A DNA stretch of 64,000 nt. Origin: Methylovulum psychrotolerans (GTDB taxonomy: Bacteria > Pseudomonadota > Gammaproteobacteria > Methylococcales > Methylomonadaceae). Shown here in pieces: positions 34,741 through 44,115 of this stretch (its first letter is position 1; the number at the start of each line of letters is the position of its first letter). The notes under the pieces were generated by a model. It had not been told where the DNA came from. It worked only from the letters and a program-made list of their open reading frames with translations, and did not search any database. Where the stretch lies: the NCBI RefSeq assembly GCF_002923755.1, contig NZ_PGFZ01000008.1, forward strand, positions 65,453 through 129,452. The letters are read 5' to 3'. Position numbers and translations under genes: made by a program.

Positions 34741-36363
34741 ATGAAAAAAAAAGCTATGTGTAAAATAGGGTTGGCTGTTATGTTGTTGCTGACACCCATG
34801 ATGGGTTGGTCAGCAAAGCGGCTGAATATTGTGATCATTGTCGGTGACGATTGGGGAGGGCCTTACGCTAGCGCCTACACCGGCATTTATGGACGTAATT
34901 TACCCAGTAATGTCGTCAAGACCCCTAATGTTGACCGTATCGCACAGAATGGTGTGCTATTTAAAAACGCTTACGTTAATGCGCCTTCCTGTACCCCGTC
35001 GCGCAGCTCCATTTTTACCGGGCGGTATTTTTTTAACACGGGCGGTGGCGCGGTGCTCGGTGGGACTTGGGATTTTACTATTCCTTCTTTTCCTTTGTTA
35101 TTGTTAGATGCGGGTTACCATATTGGCTTGACTAGCAAAGGCTGGTCGCCCGGTACGCCTCGGAATGCCCCTTTTGGCGGTACAGCGCATTACTACCAAT
35201 ATTTTGGCACGTCAGTAAGTAGTTTTAGTAAAAGCGTTACGAAATGGACAGCAAAGGGTATGCCCTTTGAAAAGGCCAAACAAACCATGCTTGATCAAGT
35301 CCGCGGTAATTTTGAAGCCTTCTTAGCCGACAGAAAACCCGATCAGCCTTTTTTTTATTGGTTCGGGCCGACCAACACGCACCGCACTTGGGTGAAAGGA
35401 TCAGGTAAAGCCTTATGGGGGATTGAGCCAGACAGCTTAAAAGACCAATTGCCGGTTTATTTACCGAATAACCCGGAAGTACGCGAAGATATGGCCGATT
35501 ATCTGGGTGAGATTCAAGCCTTAGATGCGTATATTGGCGTGCTGTTGAAAAAGCTGGAAGAGATCGGCGAATTGGATAACACCATAATTGTCGCTACAGG
35601 CGATAACGGACCGGGCGGTTTCCCGCGTGGGAAATGGAATTTGTATGATTTTGGTGTCGCCACGCCCTTGGTTGTGTGGTACCCACACAGTACAGGCGGA
35701 CGTGTTGTCACAGATTTCACGACGCTGATGGATTTGGCGCCCACTTTTCTGGAAGTGGCTGGTGTGGCCATACCGCCAAAAACGGACGGGCGTAGCCTGC
35801 TCAATATTTTGACATCGCCTCTTAGCGGACAGGTCGACCCACAACGGACATTTGCGATTACAGGCGAAGAACGGCATAACGCCAAGGCACGGGACGATAG
35901 TTTGCCTTATCCGGCGCGGGCATTACGCACAGCAAGATATCTTTATATCCGTAACTTTGCCCCTGACCGTTGGCCTATGGGATGCCCTTACGTTGCGGCG
36001 CATGTCCCCTATGTATTTCACGATATAGGTGAACCCAGCCCTACTTATGACTGGATTATTACTAACCGCTCTATACCCAGTGCGGCAGACTATTTTACAT
36101 GGGCGTTCGCAAAACGTCCGGCTGAGGAATTGTACGATGCACACAAAGACCCTGGACAAATTAACAATGTTGCCGATGATCCGATGTATGCCGATATTAA
36201 GAAGTCATTAGCAGAGAAATTATTGGCTGAACTTAAAAAAGCCGGTGACCCACGGGTCATAGGCGATGGCGGAACGTTTGACCGCCCGCCTTATACCGAC
36301 CTTAAAACCGTCGCTTGCCAAGATACCATCCCTTTAAATTGGGCACCCGGCAGTCATCACTAG
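34741..36363 (+). CDS. Periplasmic sulfatase (type I, formylglycine-dependent)
   Basis: A 540-residue sulfatase from ATG 34741, with a signal peptide ending near WSA (residue ~24). The core alpha/beta alkaline-phosphatase fold starts with the metal-binding IVGDDWGGP. The formylglycine motif is CTPSR (Cys84-Arg88) followed by SIFTGRY. The second metal block ATGDNGPGG and a C-terminal subdomain, ending with EELYDAHKDPGQINN, are typical of heparan-N-sulfatase-like or choline-sulfatase-like enzymes; substrate unknown. It needs a formylglycine-generating enzyme or anSME, not seen in the window. A truncated second copy lies upstream, and the promoter region resembles that of the RTX gene. Confidence 0.9.
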   Translation: MKKKAMCKIGLAVMLLLTPMMGWSAKRLNIVIIVGDDWGGPYASAYTGIYGRNLPSNVVKTPNVDRIAQNGVLFKNAYVNAPSCTPSRSSIFTGRYFFNTGGGAVLGGTWDFTIPSFPLLLLDAGYHIGLTSKGWSPGTPRNAPFGGTAHYYQYFGTSVSSFSKSVTKWTAKGMPFEKAKQTMLDQVRGNFEAFLADRKPDQPFFYWFGPTNTHRTWVKGSGKALWGIEPDSLKDQLPVYLPNNPEVREDMADYLGEIQALDAYIGVLLKKLEEIGELDNTIIVATGDNGPGGFPRGKWNLYDFGVATPLVVWYPHSTGGRVVTDFTTLMDLAPTFLEVAGVAIPPKTDGRSLLNILTSPLSGQVDPQRTFAITGEERHNAKARDDSLPYPARALRTARYLYIRNFAPDRWPMGCPYVAAHVPYVFHDIGEPSPTYDWIITNRSIPSAADYFTWAFAKRPAEELYDAHKDPGQINNVADDPMYADIKKSLAEKLLAELKKAGDPRVIGDGGTFDRPPYTDLKTVACQDTIPLNWAPGSHH

Positions 36364-36428
36364 CGGCTCAACCGATGTTACGGTTGGCGGGCGGGCAGCT
36401 TGCCCACCCGCCAAAATCCGTGGCCAGA

Positions 36429-39400
36429 CTAATTGCCTGCTATTTTTATCATCCTGCCGCACAGGCCCTTACGCAGTTCCTCCAACACCAGTACCGCTCC
36501 CGCTATCCCCGTCGCTAACAGCCAATCCCCACCCGTTAACGCGGTGGTATGGAAAACCATCTGTGCGGGTGGCCAGTGGATAATCAGGATTTGCAGCGCC
36601 AGCACGGTGCTGATGGCCAGCCAGAACCAACGGTTGGCGAAGAAATGGCGGTTAAAGGCGGTGCCGTGTTCGGTGCGGGCGTTAAAGACGTTAAAGACTT
36701 GGAACAAGACAAAGGTATGGAAGGCTAAGGTGGTGGCATGTGCCGCCGTGCCAGTTTGGAGGCCATAATATAAAATCCCCAGCGTGCCTATCGCCATGGT
36801 TAAACCATAGCACAGTAAATTGCCCAAGCGCGGCCACGATAAAATGGGCGCGGCACTGGCGCGGGGCGGGTGCTCCATGCTGTGTGCCGAGAGAGGGTCT
36901 ACGCCCAGCGACATGGCGGGCGGGCCGTCCATGATGATGTTAATCCACAACAATTGCACGGCGGTAAACGGCAAGGGCATGCCCAGTAAGGGGGCACTCA
37001 GGACGGTGAGGATGGCGCCGATATTGGTGGACAGTTGGAAGCGGATAAACTTAACCATATTATCGTAAATGCCCCGGCCTTCCTTAACGGCGTTGACGAT
37101 ACTGGCAAAATTGTCATCGGTCAGGATCATGGTGGCGGCCTCTTGGGCGACATGGGTGCCGCTCACCCCCATGGCAATGCCGATGTCGGCGCTTTTTAAG
37201 GCGGGCGCGTCATTGACCCCGTCACCGGTCATGGCGACGATGTGTCCGGCCTTTTTTAGGGCGTTGACGATTTGGACTTTTTGGGCAGGGGTCGTCCGCG
37301 CAAACACGCCGATGCCGTCAATTGCCGCCGCTAAGGCTTCCGCTGACAGCGCGGCCAATTGCGTACCCTCCAGCACCGTTCCCGGTAAGCCCAGTTCTTG
37401 GGCAATCACCGACGCGGTCAGGACTTGGTCGCCGGTAATCATTTTTACGGCAATGCCCGCCTGTTGGCATAAGGCGATGGCTTGGCGGGCTTCCGGTCTG
37501 GGCGGGTCGATCAGGCCGATTAAGGCGGTAAAGGTCAACGCTTGCAGCAAGTCGGCCAAGGCCGGGATAGTGTCGGGTAAGGGGCCGTCGGGCAACTGCC
37601 CGACCGCTACCGCCAGTACCCTTAAGCCCGTGCTTGCCAAGGCGGCGTTGTGGGCTAAGAGGGCTTCGTGCGGTAGGGCGACTGACTCGCCTTGGGCGTT
37701 TTGGACAAAGGTGCACCGCGCCAGCAGCACTTCCGGCGCACCTTTGACAAACACACGGATGCCGTCGGCACTGCGGTGGAAGGTCGCCATAAATTTATGC
37801 TCGGCATCGAAGGGGATTTCGGCAATGCGCGGCAGTTGCGCCAGCGCTTGTTGCTTGTTCATGCCGCCTTTCGCCGCCAGTACCAGCAACGCGCCTTCCA
37901 ACGGATCGCCGATCACCTCCGCGCCGTGCCAGTCGCTGTCATTGCATAACACCAAGGGCAGCAATAAATCGTTGAGGTCGGCAGTGCCGGGGCTAGCGGT
38001 GTCCGGCACAATAGCCCCGGCGGCTTGGTAGCCTTCGCCGCTGACCTGGTAGGATTGGCCGCGATAATAAACCGCGCGGGCGGTCAGTTGGTTGACAGTT
38101 AAGGTACCAGTTTTGTCGGTGCAGATGACAGTGGTGCAGCCTAAGGTCTCCACTGCCGCCAAGCGTTTAACAATGGCATGTTGCTGAGCCATGCGGTGCA
38201 TACCCAAGGCCAAGGTGACGGTCACTACGGCGGGCAGGCCTTCTGGGATGGCGGCCACCGCCAGGGCAATGGCGGTGAATGCCGCCTCGGCCAGCGGCTC
38301 GCCGCGCCATAACGCCGCCGCGAAGACTATTGCCACCACCGCTAACGCCAATAAAGCCAAACGTTTGCCGACACTGCCCAGTTGCCGCTGTAAAGGTGTT
38401 TCTGCCTCGTCGGTGCGCGTTAATAGCTCCGCCAGTTGACCGATTTCGGTCGCCATGCCCGTAGCGGTCACGACCATTTCGGCACGGCCACGCGTAATGG
38501 TGTTGTTCATATACAGCATGGTGCTGCGTTCCGCGAGCGGTGCGGCGGCGTCGCTGAGGGCTTGGGTTTGTTTGGCAGCGGGCAGCGATTCGCCGGTCAG
38601 TGACGATTCGTCGGCTTCCAAGCTATAAGCCAGCAGGATGCGGCCATCGGCAGGGATTTTGTTGCCCGCTTCCAGCAGGACAATATCGCCCGGCACCAGT
38701 TGTTCGGCGGGCAGTTCCGCGACGTTGCCGTCGCGGCGCACGGTAGCGTGTAAAGTCAGCATTTTTTTTAACGCCGCCAAGGCTTGTTCGGCTTGGAATT
38801 CCTGATAAAACCCCAGCAAGGCATTTATCATCACCACGCCCATAATGACCGCGCCATCCATAAGATCGCCAATCAAGGCCGCCAGCACCGCCGCTGTTAT
38901 CAGCACCAAAATCAGGATGCTTTTAAATTGCGCCAACAGTAAGCGCCAAGCGGGGCGGGGCGGCTTGGCCGCTAATTGATTCGCACCGTGCTGATGCCGG
39001 CGTTGTTCGGCTTGGGGAGTGCTTAAGCCAGTGAGCGCGTCGGTTGCTTGCGCTTTCAGCACCGCCTCGGCTGACAAGTGGTGCCAAGCGGTGTTGGGCG
39101 GTTCGTTGGCTTCGGGCGGGGCAGTTGCCGTGTCCGTTTGGGTCGCCAGCCAGGCTTGCCAGACCGCCAATAAGACCGACAGCACCACTGGCCCTAAGAA
39201 CAGCCCGACCAGTCCGAAGCTGCTGAGGCCGCCAAATACGCCAAACATCACCACTAAAAATGGCACTTTGCCTGCCCCGCTAATCACCAAGGGGCGGATG
39301 ACGTTATCAATGGTGCTCACGACCAGCGTCCCCCACAGCAATAAGCCCAGTCCGGCCAGCCATTGGTCACTGAGAAACAGGGACAGGTCTATCGCCCCCC

Positions 39401-40184
39401 AGACCAGCATCGCCCCCATCGGCACCATCGCCAGTATGGCCGTCACCACGCCTAACAATACCGGGGCTTCAACACCCGCCACGGCATAACCGATCCCGGC
39501 GGTAAGCCCTTGGCCTAGGGCCGCCAGCACCAGTCCGTAGACCACCGCGCGGGTGGTGTCGCCAGCGGTTTGCCAATACAAGGCTTGGGAAGCGCCCAGA
39601 AAGCCTTTCAGGCCGAGCCGTACTTGTTGGAGTACGGTATTGCCATCACGGAAGCAAAAGAAGACCGTGACTAAGACTAGGCCTAAGTTTAGCAACGATT
39701 CCCCGACTCCGCCCAGCCATTGCGCCAGTTGCCCCAAGCCTTGCCGCGCCGCGTTCAGCACTTGCACGACCGTACCGCTACGGTCGCGGTTAAGCCGGTC
39801 CATCCAGGGCTGTAAATAATCCCCTAACCATGGGTTGTGCCTGATAGCGGGCGGCAGTTGGTAGGGTTGTTGGCTGAAATTGGCGGCGAGGCTCTGGTAG
39901 GCCATAGTGACCTCATTGTGCAGCATCGCCACCAGCCAGAAGATAATCAGGGCGATAAGGCCAGTGATGGCGGCGGTCATCAGTCCCGCACTCAGGTCGG
40001 CGTTATCGTTAAGCCTCTGCCGGAGCCGCCGATAGAGCGGCCAAGTGATATAAGCGATAATCACTGCCCAAATGATGCTGGTGAAAAAACCGCTTAATAC
40101 CCAAGCTGCCAGTAGGATCAGGCCAATTAGCAGCAGCAGGGGCATAAAAGCTTGTAGGGGGGCTTTCGCTAAGAATCTGTCCAT
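36429..40184 (-). CDS. AI-2E/PerM-type permease fused to a P-type (IIA-like) cation ATPase
   Basis: A single open frame of 1251 residues from ATG 40184 (a TTG 15 bp upstream is possible). Residues ~1-350 form an AI-2E (PerM/TqsA) family permease with about eight helices and the family block GLFLGPVVLSVLLAVW. A ~25-residue Thr/Pro-rich linker leads to a complete P-type ATPase (~370-1251): LTGES (A domain), IPEGLPAVV in M4, phosphorylation motif DKTGT with Asp690, TGDGVNDAPALKSADIGIAMG, and WINIIMDGPP in M6, where Asn and Asp are the cation ligands of Ca-type pumps. The two halves are normally separate proteins. The frame has no stop or obvious frameshift at the junction. Predicted: inner-membrane ion pump with an attached permease of unknown cargo. 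Confidence 0.9.
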   Translation of the reverse strand: MDRFLAKAPLQAFMPLLLLIGLILLAAWVLSGFFTSIIWAVIIAYITWPLYRRLRQRLNDNADLSAGLMTAAITGLIALIIFWLVAMLHNEVTMAYQSLAANFSQQPYQLPPAIRHNPWLGDYLQPWMDRLNRDRSGTVVQVLNAARQGLGQLAQWLGGVGESLLNLGLVLVTVFFCFRDGNTVLQQVRLGLKGFLGASQALYWQTAGDTTRAVVYGLVLAALGQGLTAGIGYAVAGVEAPVLLGVVTAILAMVPMGAMLVWGAIDLSLFLSDQWLAGLGLLLWGTLVVSTIDNVIRPLVISGAGKVPFLVVMFGVFGGLSSFGLVGLFLGPVVLSVLLAVWQAWLATQTDTATAPPEANEPPNTAWHHLSAEAVLKAQATDALTGLSTPQAEQRRHQHGANQLAAKPPRPAWRLLLAQFKSILILVLITAAVLAALIGDLMDGAVIMGVVMINALLGFYQEFQAEQALAALKKMLTLHATVRRDGNVAELPAEQLVPGDIVLLEAGNKIPADGRILLAYSLEADESSLTGESLPAAKQTQALSDAAAPLAERSTMLYMNNTITRGRAEMVVTATGMATEIGQLAELLTRTDEAETPLQRQLGSVGKRLALLALAVVAIVFAAALWRGEPLAEAAFTAIALAVAAIPEGLPAVVTVTLALGMHRMAQQHAIVKRLAAVETLGCTTVICTDKTGTLTVNQLTARAVYYRGQSYQVSGEGYQAAGAIVPDTASPGTADLNDLLLPLVLCNDSDWHGAEVIGDPLEGALLVLAAKGGMNKQQALAQLPRIAEIPFDAEHKFMATFHRSADGIRVFVKGAPEVLLARCTFVQNAQGESVALPHEALLAHNAALASTGLRVLAVAVGQLPDGPLPDTIPALADLLQALTFTALIGLIDPPRPEARQAIALCQQAGIAVKMITGDQVLTASVIAQELGLPGTVLEGTQLAALSAEALAAAIDGIGVFARTTPAQKVQIVNALKKAGHIVAMTGDGVNDAPALKSADIGIAMGVSGTHVAQEAATMILTDDNFASIVNAVKEGRGIYDNMVKFIRFQLSTNIGAILTVLSAPLLGMPLPFTAVQLLWINIIMDGPPAMSLGVDPLSAHSMEHPPRASAAPILSWPRLGNLLCYGLTMAIGTLGILYYGLQTGTAAHATTLAFHTFVLFQVFNVFNARTEHGTAFNRHFFANRWFWLAISTVLALQILIIHWPPAQMVFHTTALTGGDWLLATGIAGAVLVLEELRKGLCGRMIKIAGN

Positions 40185-40461
40185 TAGGGATAACACCAAG
40201 ATAAGGGGGAAGGGCAGGCATCGGCAAGGCGACGGCTAAGGGCGGTGTATGGGCTGTTTGACTGTTGCTGATTATACCCGTTAACCGGCATGTCACGATG
40301 GCTTTCTGGTTGATAATGGCAGGGGGCGTTTTTGCCTTGTGCCGGATAGGGCGAAGAAAAACGCCGCTTAAAGTGAACAGCCGCTGCAATAATCGGTCAA
40401 TGCGCTAAGGCTGGATGTACAACAGCCAGACATCTGTCCTTGCCTCTTTTCCGTTAATGCC

Positions 40462-40767
40462 ATGAAACCTATCAACAATGACCTCTCCCACCACATCTTA
40501 CCCAATTCCGCGACCATGGTCGGAGTTTGTATCATGGTTATCAGTATCGTTAAGGGCAGTATGGAGTCGGGTTTGGAATGTTATCTGATTGATAAGTTTT
40601 TAGCTGTCGATAGCTTAGTGTTTATGGTGAGTGCCTTGCTGTCTTTTTCTTCGATCCGCACCGTGCGGATGGAGGCTAATTTGGAACGCTGGGCGGAAAT
40701 CCTGTTCTTGTTGGGGCTGGTGTCAATGACACTGATCACCTTAGTCTTTGCGTTTGAGATTGTCTAA
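40462..40767 (+). CDS. Small three-helix membrane protein
   Basis: A 101-residue protein with hydrophobic segments at ~18-34, ~50-65 and ~80-99 and acidic/Arg residues between them. I recognise no family. It is flanked by the divergent ATPase fusion and a hairpin repeat, and is probably its own transcription unit. Start ATG at 40462; the Shine-Dalgarno is weak. Confidence 0.55.
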   Translation: MKPINNDLSHHILPNSATMVGVCIMVISIVKGSMESGLECYLIDKFLAVDSLVFMVSALLSFSSIRTVRMEANLERWAEILFLLGLVSMTLITLVFAFEIV

Positions 40768-40802
40768 GGGCTGGGCATGAAAAACGGCCAAGCCCATTTT
40801 TG

Positions 40803-40853
40803 GGAGCGCGGGCATCTTGCCCGCAGCCTTTGCGGGCAAGATGCCCGCGCTCC
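40803..40853. repeat. Hairpin repeat GGAGCGCGGGCATC, perfect copy
   Basis: Arms of 22 bp at 40803-40824 and 40832-40853 are perfectly complementary (GGAGCGCGGGCATCTTGCCC start) around a 7-nt loop. It sits in the convergent gap between the small membrane protein and the four-helix membrane gene. It is the best preserved member of the family. Confidence 0.9.
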
Positions 40854-40862
40854 TAGGCTTTA

Positions 40863-41369
40863 TCAGCTAACGTCGTCCACTGGCCGTATGCGCCGTCTGG
40901 CGCGTATCAGCGAGACGATCACTACGACTAATAAGGTCGCTAAAGACAATTCCAGCAACACAAACGCCGCAATTTTAAAATAGGCGAACAGGGGATGGAC
41001 GAAGCGCACCAGCCAACCGCCCGCTTCGTCGGCGACGGCGGAGAGATAAGTCAGGCTGCTGAGCCAGATTTTCAGGCGCACCGAGAACTCGGTCATAAGC
41101 ATCAGATGGGTCAAGGTCAGCACCAGCATCCCCATAGAAAACAGGTGGAAATGCGAGACTTCCAACATGCCTTGGTAGCTGCGCGGTTGGGTGAACTGTT
41201 CTTCCGAACCGAGATAATAGCCGACCACCGAGCCGGGGGTTAAGTCCATACGGTGGAAGTACATCAGGCCGTTGCTGAGCCAGAGCAGGACAATATAGCC
41301 TAAAAACATCAGGACTAGGGCATTCAGCAAGGCTTTACGCTGTTGTTCGCCAGTGACAAAGTAGCGCAT
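40863..41369 (-). CDS. Four-helix membrane protein, possible haem-binding partner of the FMN protein
   Basis: A 168-residue protein with helices at ~13-33, ~70-90, ~100-118 and ~132-155. Conserved-looking histidines fall at FHRMD (~38) and VSHFHLFSMGM...THLML (~70-90), which resembles transmembrane b-type haem ligation. It starts by TGATG overlap with the FMN-binding gene (41367-41371). Inference: it passes electrons between the membrane quinone pool and the periplasmic flavoprotein. No named family is certain. Confidence 0.65.
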   Translation of the reverse strand: MRYFVTGEQQRKALLNALVLMFLGYIVLLWLSNGLMYFHRMDLTPGSVVGYYLGSEEQFTQPRSYQGMLEVSHFHLFSMGMLVLTLTHLMLMTEFSVRLKIWLSSLTYLSAVADEAGGWLVRFVHPLFAYFKIAAFVLLELSLATLLVVVIVSLIRARRRIRPVDDVS

Positions 41370-41908
41370 CAGAGGCCTTTATGTTGGATCATGATCTGGT
41401 GGAAGGCCATCACCTTACGGATGCTGGTCAAGGCCGAGCGGGTACTGAGGGTCGCGCCGGAAATGCCGTCTACGCCTTTGCTTAATTCCATGTCTGCCAA
41501 GGGGCGTTTATACAGTTTCTCGTACCAGTGCGCGGACGGCAGGTATTCGGGCGGTTCATGGAAAGCCAGGGTGTAGACATTGCTTAATTCGCCTTGCGGG
41601 GTCAGGACGATCATCAGGGTTTCCGGTTTGGTGCGGACATTACTGGTTTCAATGGCGGCGTAGGCGATTATCGTGTCCTTATCTTTGCCGACATAAAAAG
41701 TGAACATGCCGGATTCCAACGGGGCTTTGGTGAGGGCTTGGATAGCGGCAGTCTCTTTGTCATCAGGAAACAACGCTAAGTTTTCGACCGTGGCGTTTTT
41801 GCCAAAGACCAGTTCCATTGCTTCATTTTTGCTGTAGAAAATGGTTGCAAAGCTGGGTAAGGCAGATAGGGTAAGCAATAAGGCTAAACTAAGGATAAGG
41901 CGTTTCAT
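41369..41908 (-). CDS. Periplasmic FMN-binding domain protein
   Basis: A 179-residue protein from ATG 41908 (MKRLILSLAL), with a signal peptide ending SFA near residue 21; 22 residues of the longer frame are dropped. The FMN_bind domain carries the flavinylation-type motif DGISGATLST near residues 145-155, where the Thr usually receives FMN by a phosphoester bond. An ApbE flavin transferase would be needed and is not in the window. Coupled to the membrane gene above, it probably forms an extracytoplasmic electron-transfer pair like those of Rnf/NosR-type systems. Confidence 0.85.
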   Translation of the reverse strand: MKRLILSLALLLTLSALPSFATIFYSKNEAMELVFGKNATVENLALFPDDKETAAIQALTKAPLESGMFTFYVGKDKDTIIAYAAIETSNVRTKPETLMIVLTPQGELSNVYTLAFHEPPEYLPSAHWYEKLYKRPLADMELSKGVDGISGATLSTRSALTSIRKVMAFHQIMIQHKGL

Positions 41909-41918
41909 AGTGGCTGGC

Positions 41919-42533
41919 TTAAAAAGGTGTGGCGGTAAAGTCGGCGGGGGTTTCCAGGCTGAACGTGTCGTCATGGATGCGGGCGACGTAAAATCCGGCG
42001 TTGAGGACGCGCTGCTTAAGGGCTTCGGTCATATCGACGGCGGCGATAATACCATATACTGTTTTGTCCTTATGCTCCGGGAACAGGCTTTTAAATTTGC
42101 TTAAGGTGTTCTGCAATTGGCTAATGGCCTCTTCGCGCAAATGGCTTTTGACCTCGACGACGTAGGCGGCGTTAATCTGGCTGTTGGCGTAGGCCAACAC
42201 GTCGATCTCCAGTTCCACACCGTTCTTGCTGACCCGCACACTGGGGCTGACCACCTCCATGTTAAAGCGTTGCCTGAGGATTTTGGTCATTGACGGCAAA
42301 GCTAGGCCTTCGGTGAAACTGCCGAATTTTTTGCCCAAGCCGCCGATTTGCTTGCCCAGTTCTTTGAGCTGCTTATCGGTTTCTTTGGTCCGCTTATCCG
42401 CTTGCCGCCCCAGTTCTTTGAGCTGCTGGTCGGTTTCTTGGAAGCGTCTGTCCGTTTCCTGGAATTGTTTGGCGGTTTCCCGCTGGGCGATAGCCAAGCT
42501 GGCAACCAGTTGTTTTAATTCATCGTCAGTCAT
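41919..42533 (-). CDS. DUF3782-like PD-(D/E)XK nuclease-fold protein with coiled coil
   Basis: A 204-residue protein. Residues ~15-70 are repeats of the type QFQETDRRFQETDQQLKELG, a parallel coiled coil. Residues ~75-195 have the nuclease-like core: GVELEIDVLAYA followed by AAYVVEVKSHL, i.e. Asp...Glu-x-Lys as in PD-(D/E)XK proteins. Families of this kind are widespread in cyanobacteria and sulfur bacteria, often in many copies, and their function is unknown. It starts 10 bp ahead of the FMN-binding gene but is unlikely to be functionally related. A 5-heptad repeat in the DNA (AATTCCAGGAAACGG-like on the minus strand) suggests recent slippage. Confidence 0.8.
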   Translation of the reverse strand: MTDDELKQLVASLAIAQRETAKQFQETDRRFQETDQQLKELGRQADKRTKETDKQLKELGKQIGGLGKKFGSFTEGLALPSMTKILRQRFNMEVVSPSVRVSKNGVELEIDVLAYANSQINAAYVVEVKSHLREEAISQLQNTLSKFKSLFPEHKDKTVYGIIAAVDMTEALKQRVLNAGFYVARIHDDTFSLETPADFTATPF

Positions 42534-42648
42534 GGGGTCTTCCCGCCAATAAAGAGGAATAGGTCAGCTATTCTAACAAACACAAGGCCGTTCTGTGCAG
42601 TTATCCGCGCCTATTCCTCCGGTTCCCATTTGCGTCTACGTCAGGCGA

Positions 42649-44055
42649 TTAAAAGATAAAGCCAAAGCCTAAGTTAAAGTCATCCGGTGCCAAACCTTGT
42701 TTGGCGTGGAAATTACGGTAATCGGCTTTGATAACGACATTCGGGATAGGCTTATATTGCAGGCCGAACTGGTAAATGCGCAGGTCTTGGCTAGGATCGT
42801 CGGCATAGCCGGTGGGGGCGCTGGCGATGGTGTCCAAACGCTCATACCTGAAAAACGGCGCGAGATACTGGAGGGTATCCGCCCTGAACAACGGCAAAAT
42901 GTCATAACCTAGCTCAGTGTACCAGCCGTAATTTTCTGAACCGATAGTTTGCCCGGCGGCTTTGCTTAGTAAATCGGCATTGCCGATGTGTCCCCATGAG
43001 CCAAGGGTACGGAATTCTAAGCCCCGGTATTTCCATTGGACATGGCCTTCATAGAGTTGGGTGAAGACATCGGCGCGTTGTCCGGCATAGCTTAAGTTTT
43101 GCCCGGAGTTACCGACAAACAGCGAGCCGCCCAAGGTCACGCCCGGCAAATAGCCCGGCGTATAATCCATGCGCCCGACATAGCCGACATCTTCCGCTTT
43201 GGCTTGGCTACCGCCGCCGCGCCCTTCAGCAATCCCGGCCGAGCTAAAGCCGCTGGCATCCAAGCCGTTGACCAGATAAGTGGTGTAGGTCAAATTCGGC
43301 GTGATTTGCCCAAACAAACCCACGCCCATTTCCCGCCAAGTGCTGGGGATGATGCGTTGCTCGACTTCGGGGCGGTGGTTACCGAAGAAGAACGGCGGCT
43401 CATGGATTTGGTTGATAAAGCCCATTGGCATCAGCACCAAACCGGCACGGACGTTCGCCAACGGATCAATGAAAAAGTCGAGGGCGGCAAATTCTACGCC
43501 GACTTCGCCCTTTAGTTCAGAGCCTTCGCCGCTGGAAGCGTGTTCGAATTCAATTTCGCTGTTAAATAAAATGCGGTCGGTGAACTTATAACCCGCATAC
43601 AAGACCATCCGTTCCAAATCGGCATTGTTTTTGGTGTCTGGATTACGGTCATTGACATAATTTTGGTAAATGGCTTCGCCATAACCGCCTATCGACAAGC
43701 CTTTGCCGACTTGGTAAACCTTAGAAGCCGCAGGGCCTAAGCCATAGGCGCTTTTGTATTTGACTTCATCGGGTATCACTAAGTTGGTGCGCAATTTTTC
43801 CACTTCTTGACTCAGCACATTGGTTTTGCGTTCCAGTTGTTGCACCGTACTGGTACTCGGTGCGGGGCTGCTGGCAGGAACAGCTTGGCTGGCAGGGGTG
43901 GCGGCGTTCATCTTGGCTTTCATCGCCTCAATTTCTTGCTGTTGCGCCTCGATGATTTTCCACATTTGCTCCATCGTTTTGGGTTTGTCCAAGGCGTTGG
44001 CAGCGGTGCTTAGCCCGGCCAATGCGGTCACTAATAGTGTCTGTTTTAATTTCAT
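42649..44055 (-). CDS. LbtU-like outer-membrane siderophore porin (tentative)
   Basis: A 468-residue outer-membrane protein. Signal peptide to ~21 (ANA), an N-terminal coiled coil (~28-50), an Ala/Ser/Pro-rich linker, a second coiled coil (TVQQLERKTNVLSQEVEKLR), then a beta-barrel (~100-468) ending in phenylalanine (LGFGFIF). The block YGLGPAASKVYQVGKGLSIG followed by GYGE resembles the LbtU siderophore-porin family of Legionella and relatives. The generic alternative is a phosphate-selective porin-like (OprO/P) protein. A Fur-box-like palindrome about 60 bp upstream supports an iron role. Confidence 0.72.
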   Translation of the reverse strand: MKLKQTLLVTALAGLSTAANALDKPKTMEQMWKIIEAQQQEIEAMKAKMNAATPASQAVPASSPAPSTSTVQQLERKTNVLSQEVEKLRTNLVIPDEVKYKSAYGLGPAASKVYQVGKGLSIGGYGEAIYQNYVNDRNPDTKNNADLERMVLYAGYKFTDRILFNSEIEFEHASSGEGSELKGEVGVEFAALDFFIDPLANVRAGLVLMPMGFINQIHEPPFFFGNHRPEVEQRIIPSTWREMGVGLFGQITPNLTYTTYLVNGLDASGFSSAGIAEGRGGGSQAKAEDVGYVGRMDYTPGYLPGVTLGGSLFVGNSGQNLSYAGQRADVFTQLYEGHVQWKYRGLEFRTLGSWGHIGNADLLSKAAGQTIGSENYGWYTELGYDILPLFRADTLQYLAPFFRYERLDTIASAPTGYADDPSQDLRIYQFGLQYKPIPNVVIKADYRNFHAKQGLAPDDFNLGFGFIF

Positions 44056-44115
44056 TGTTAGGCCCTTTGCATAATTTAAGTCTGGTTTGATTATAGTGTA
44101 AATAGTTGCAATGAT

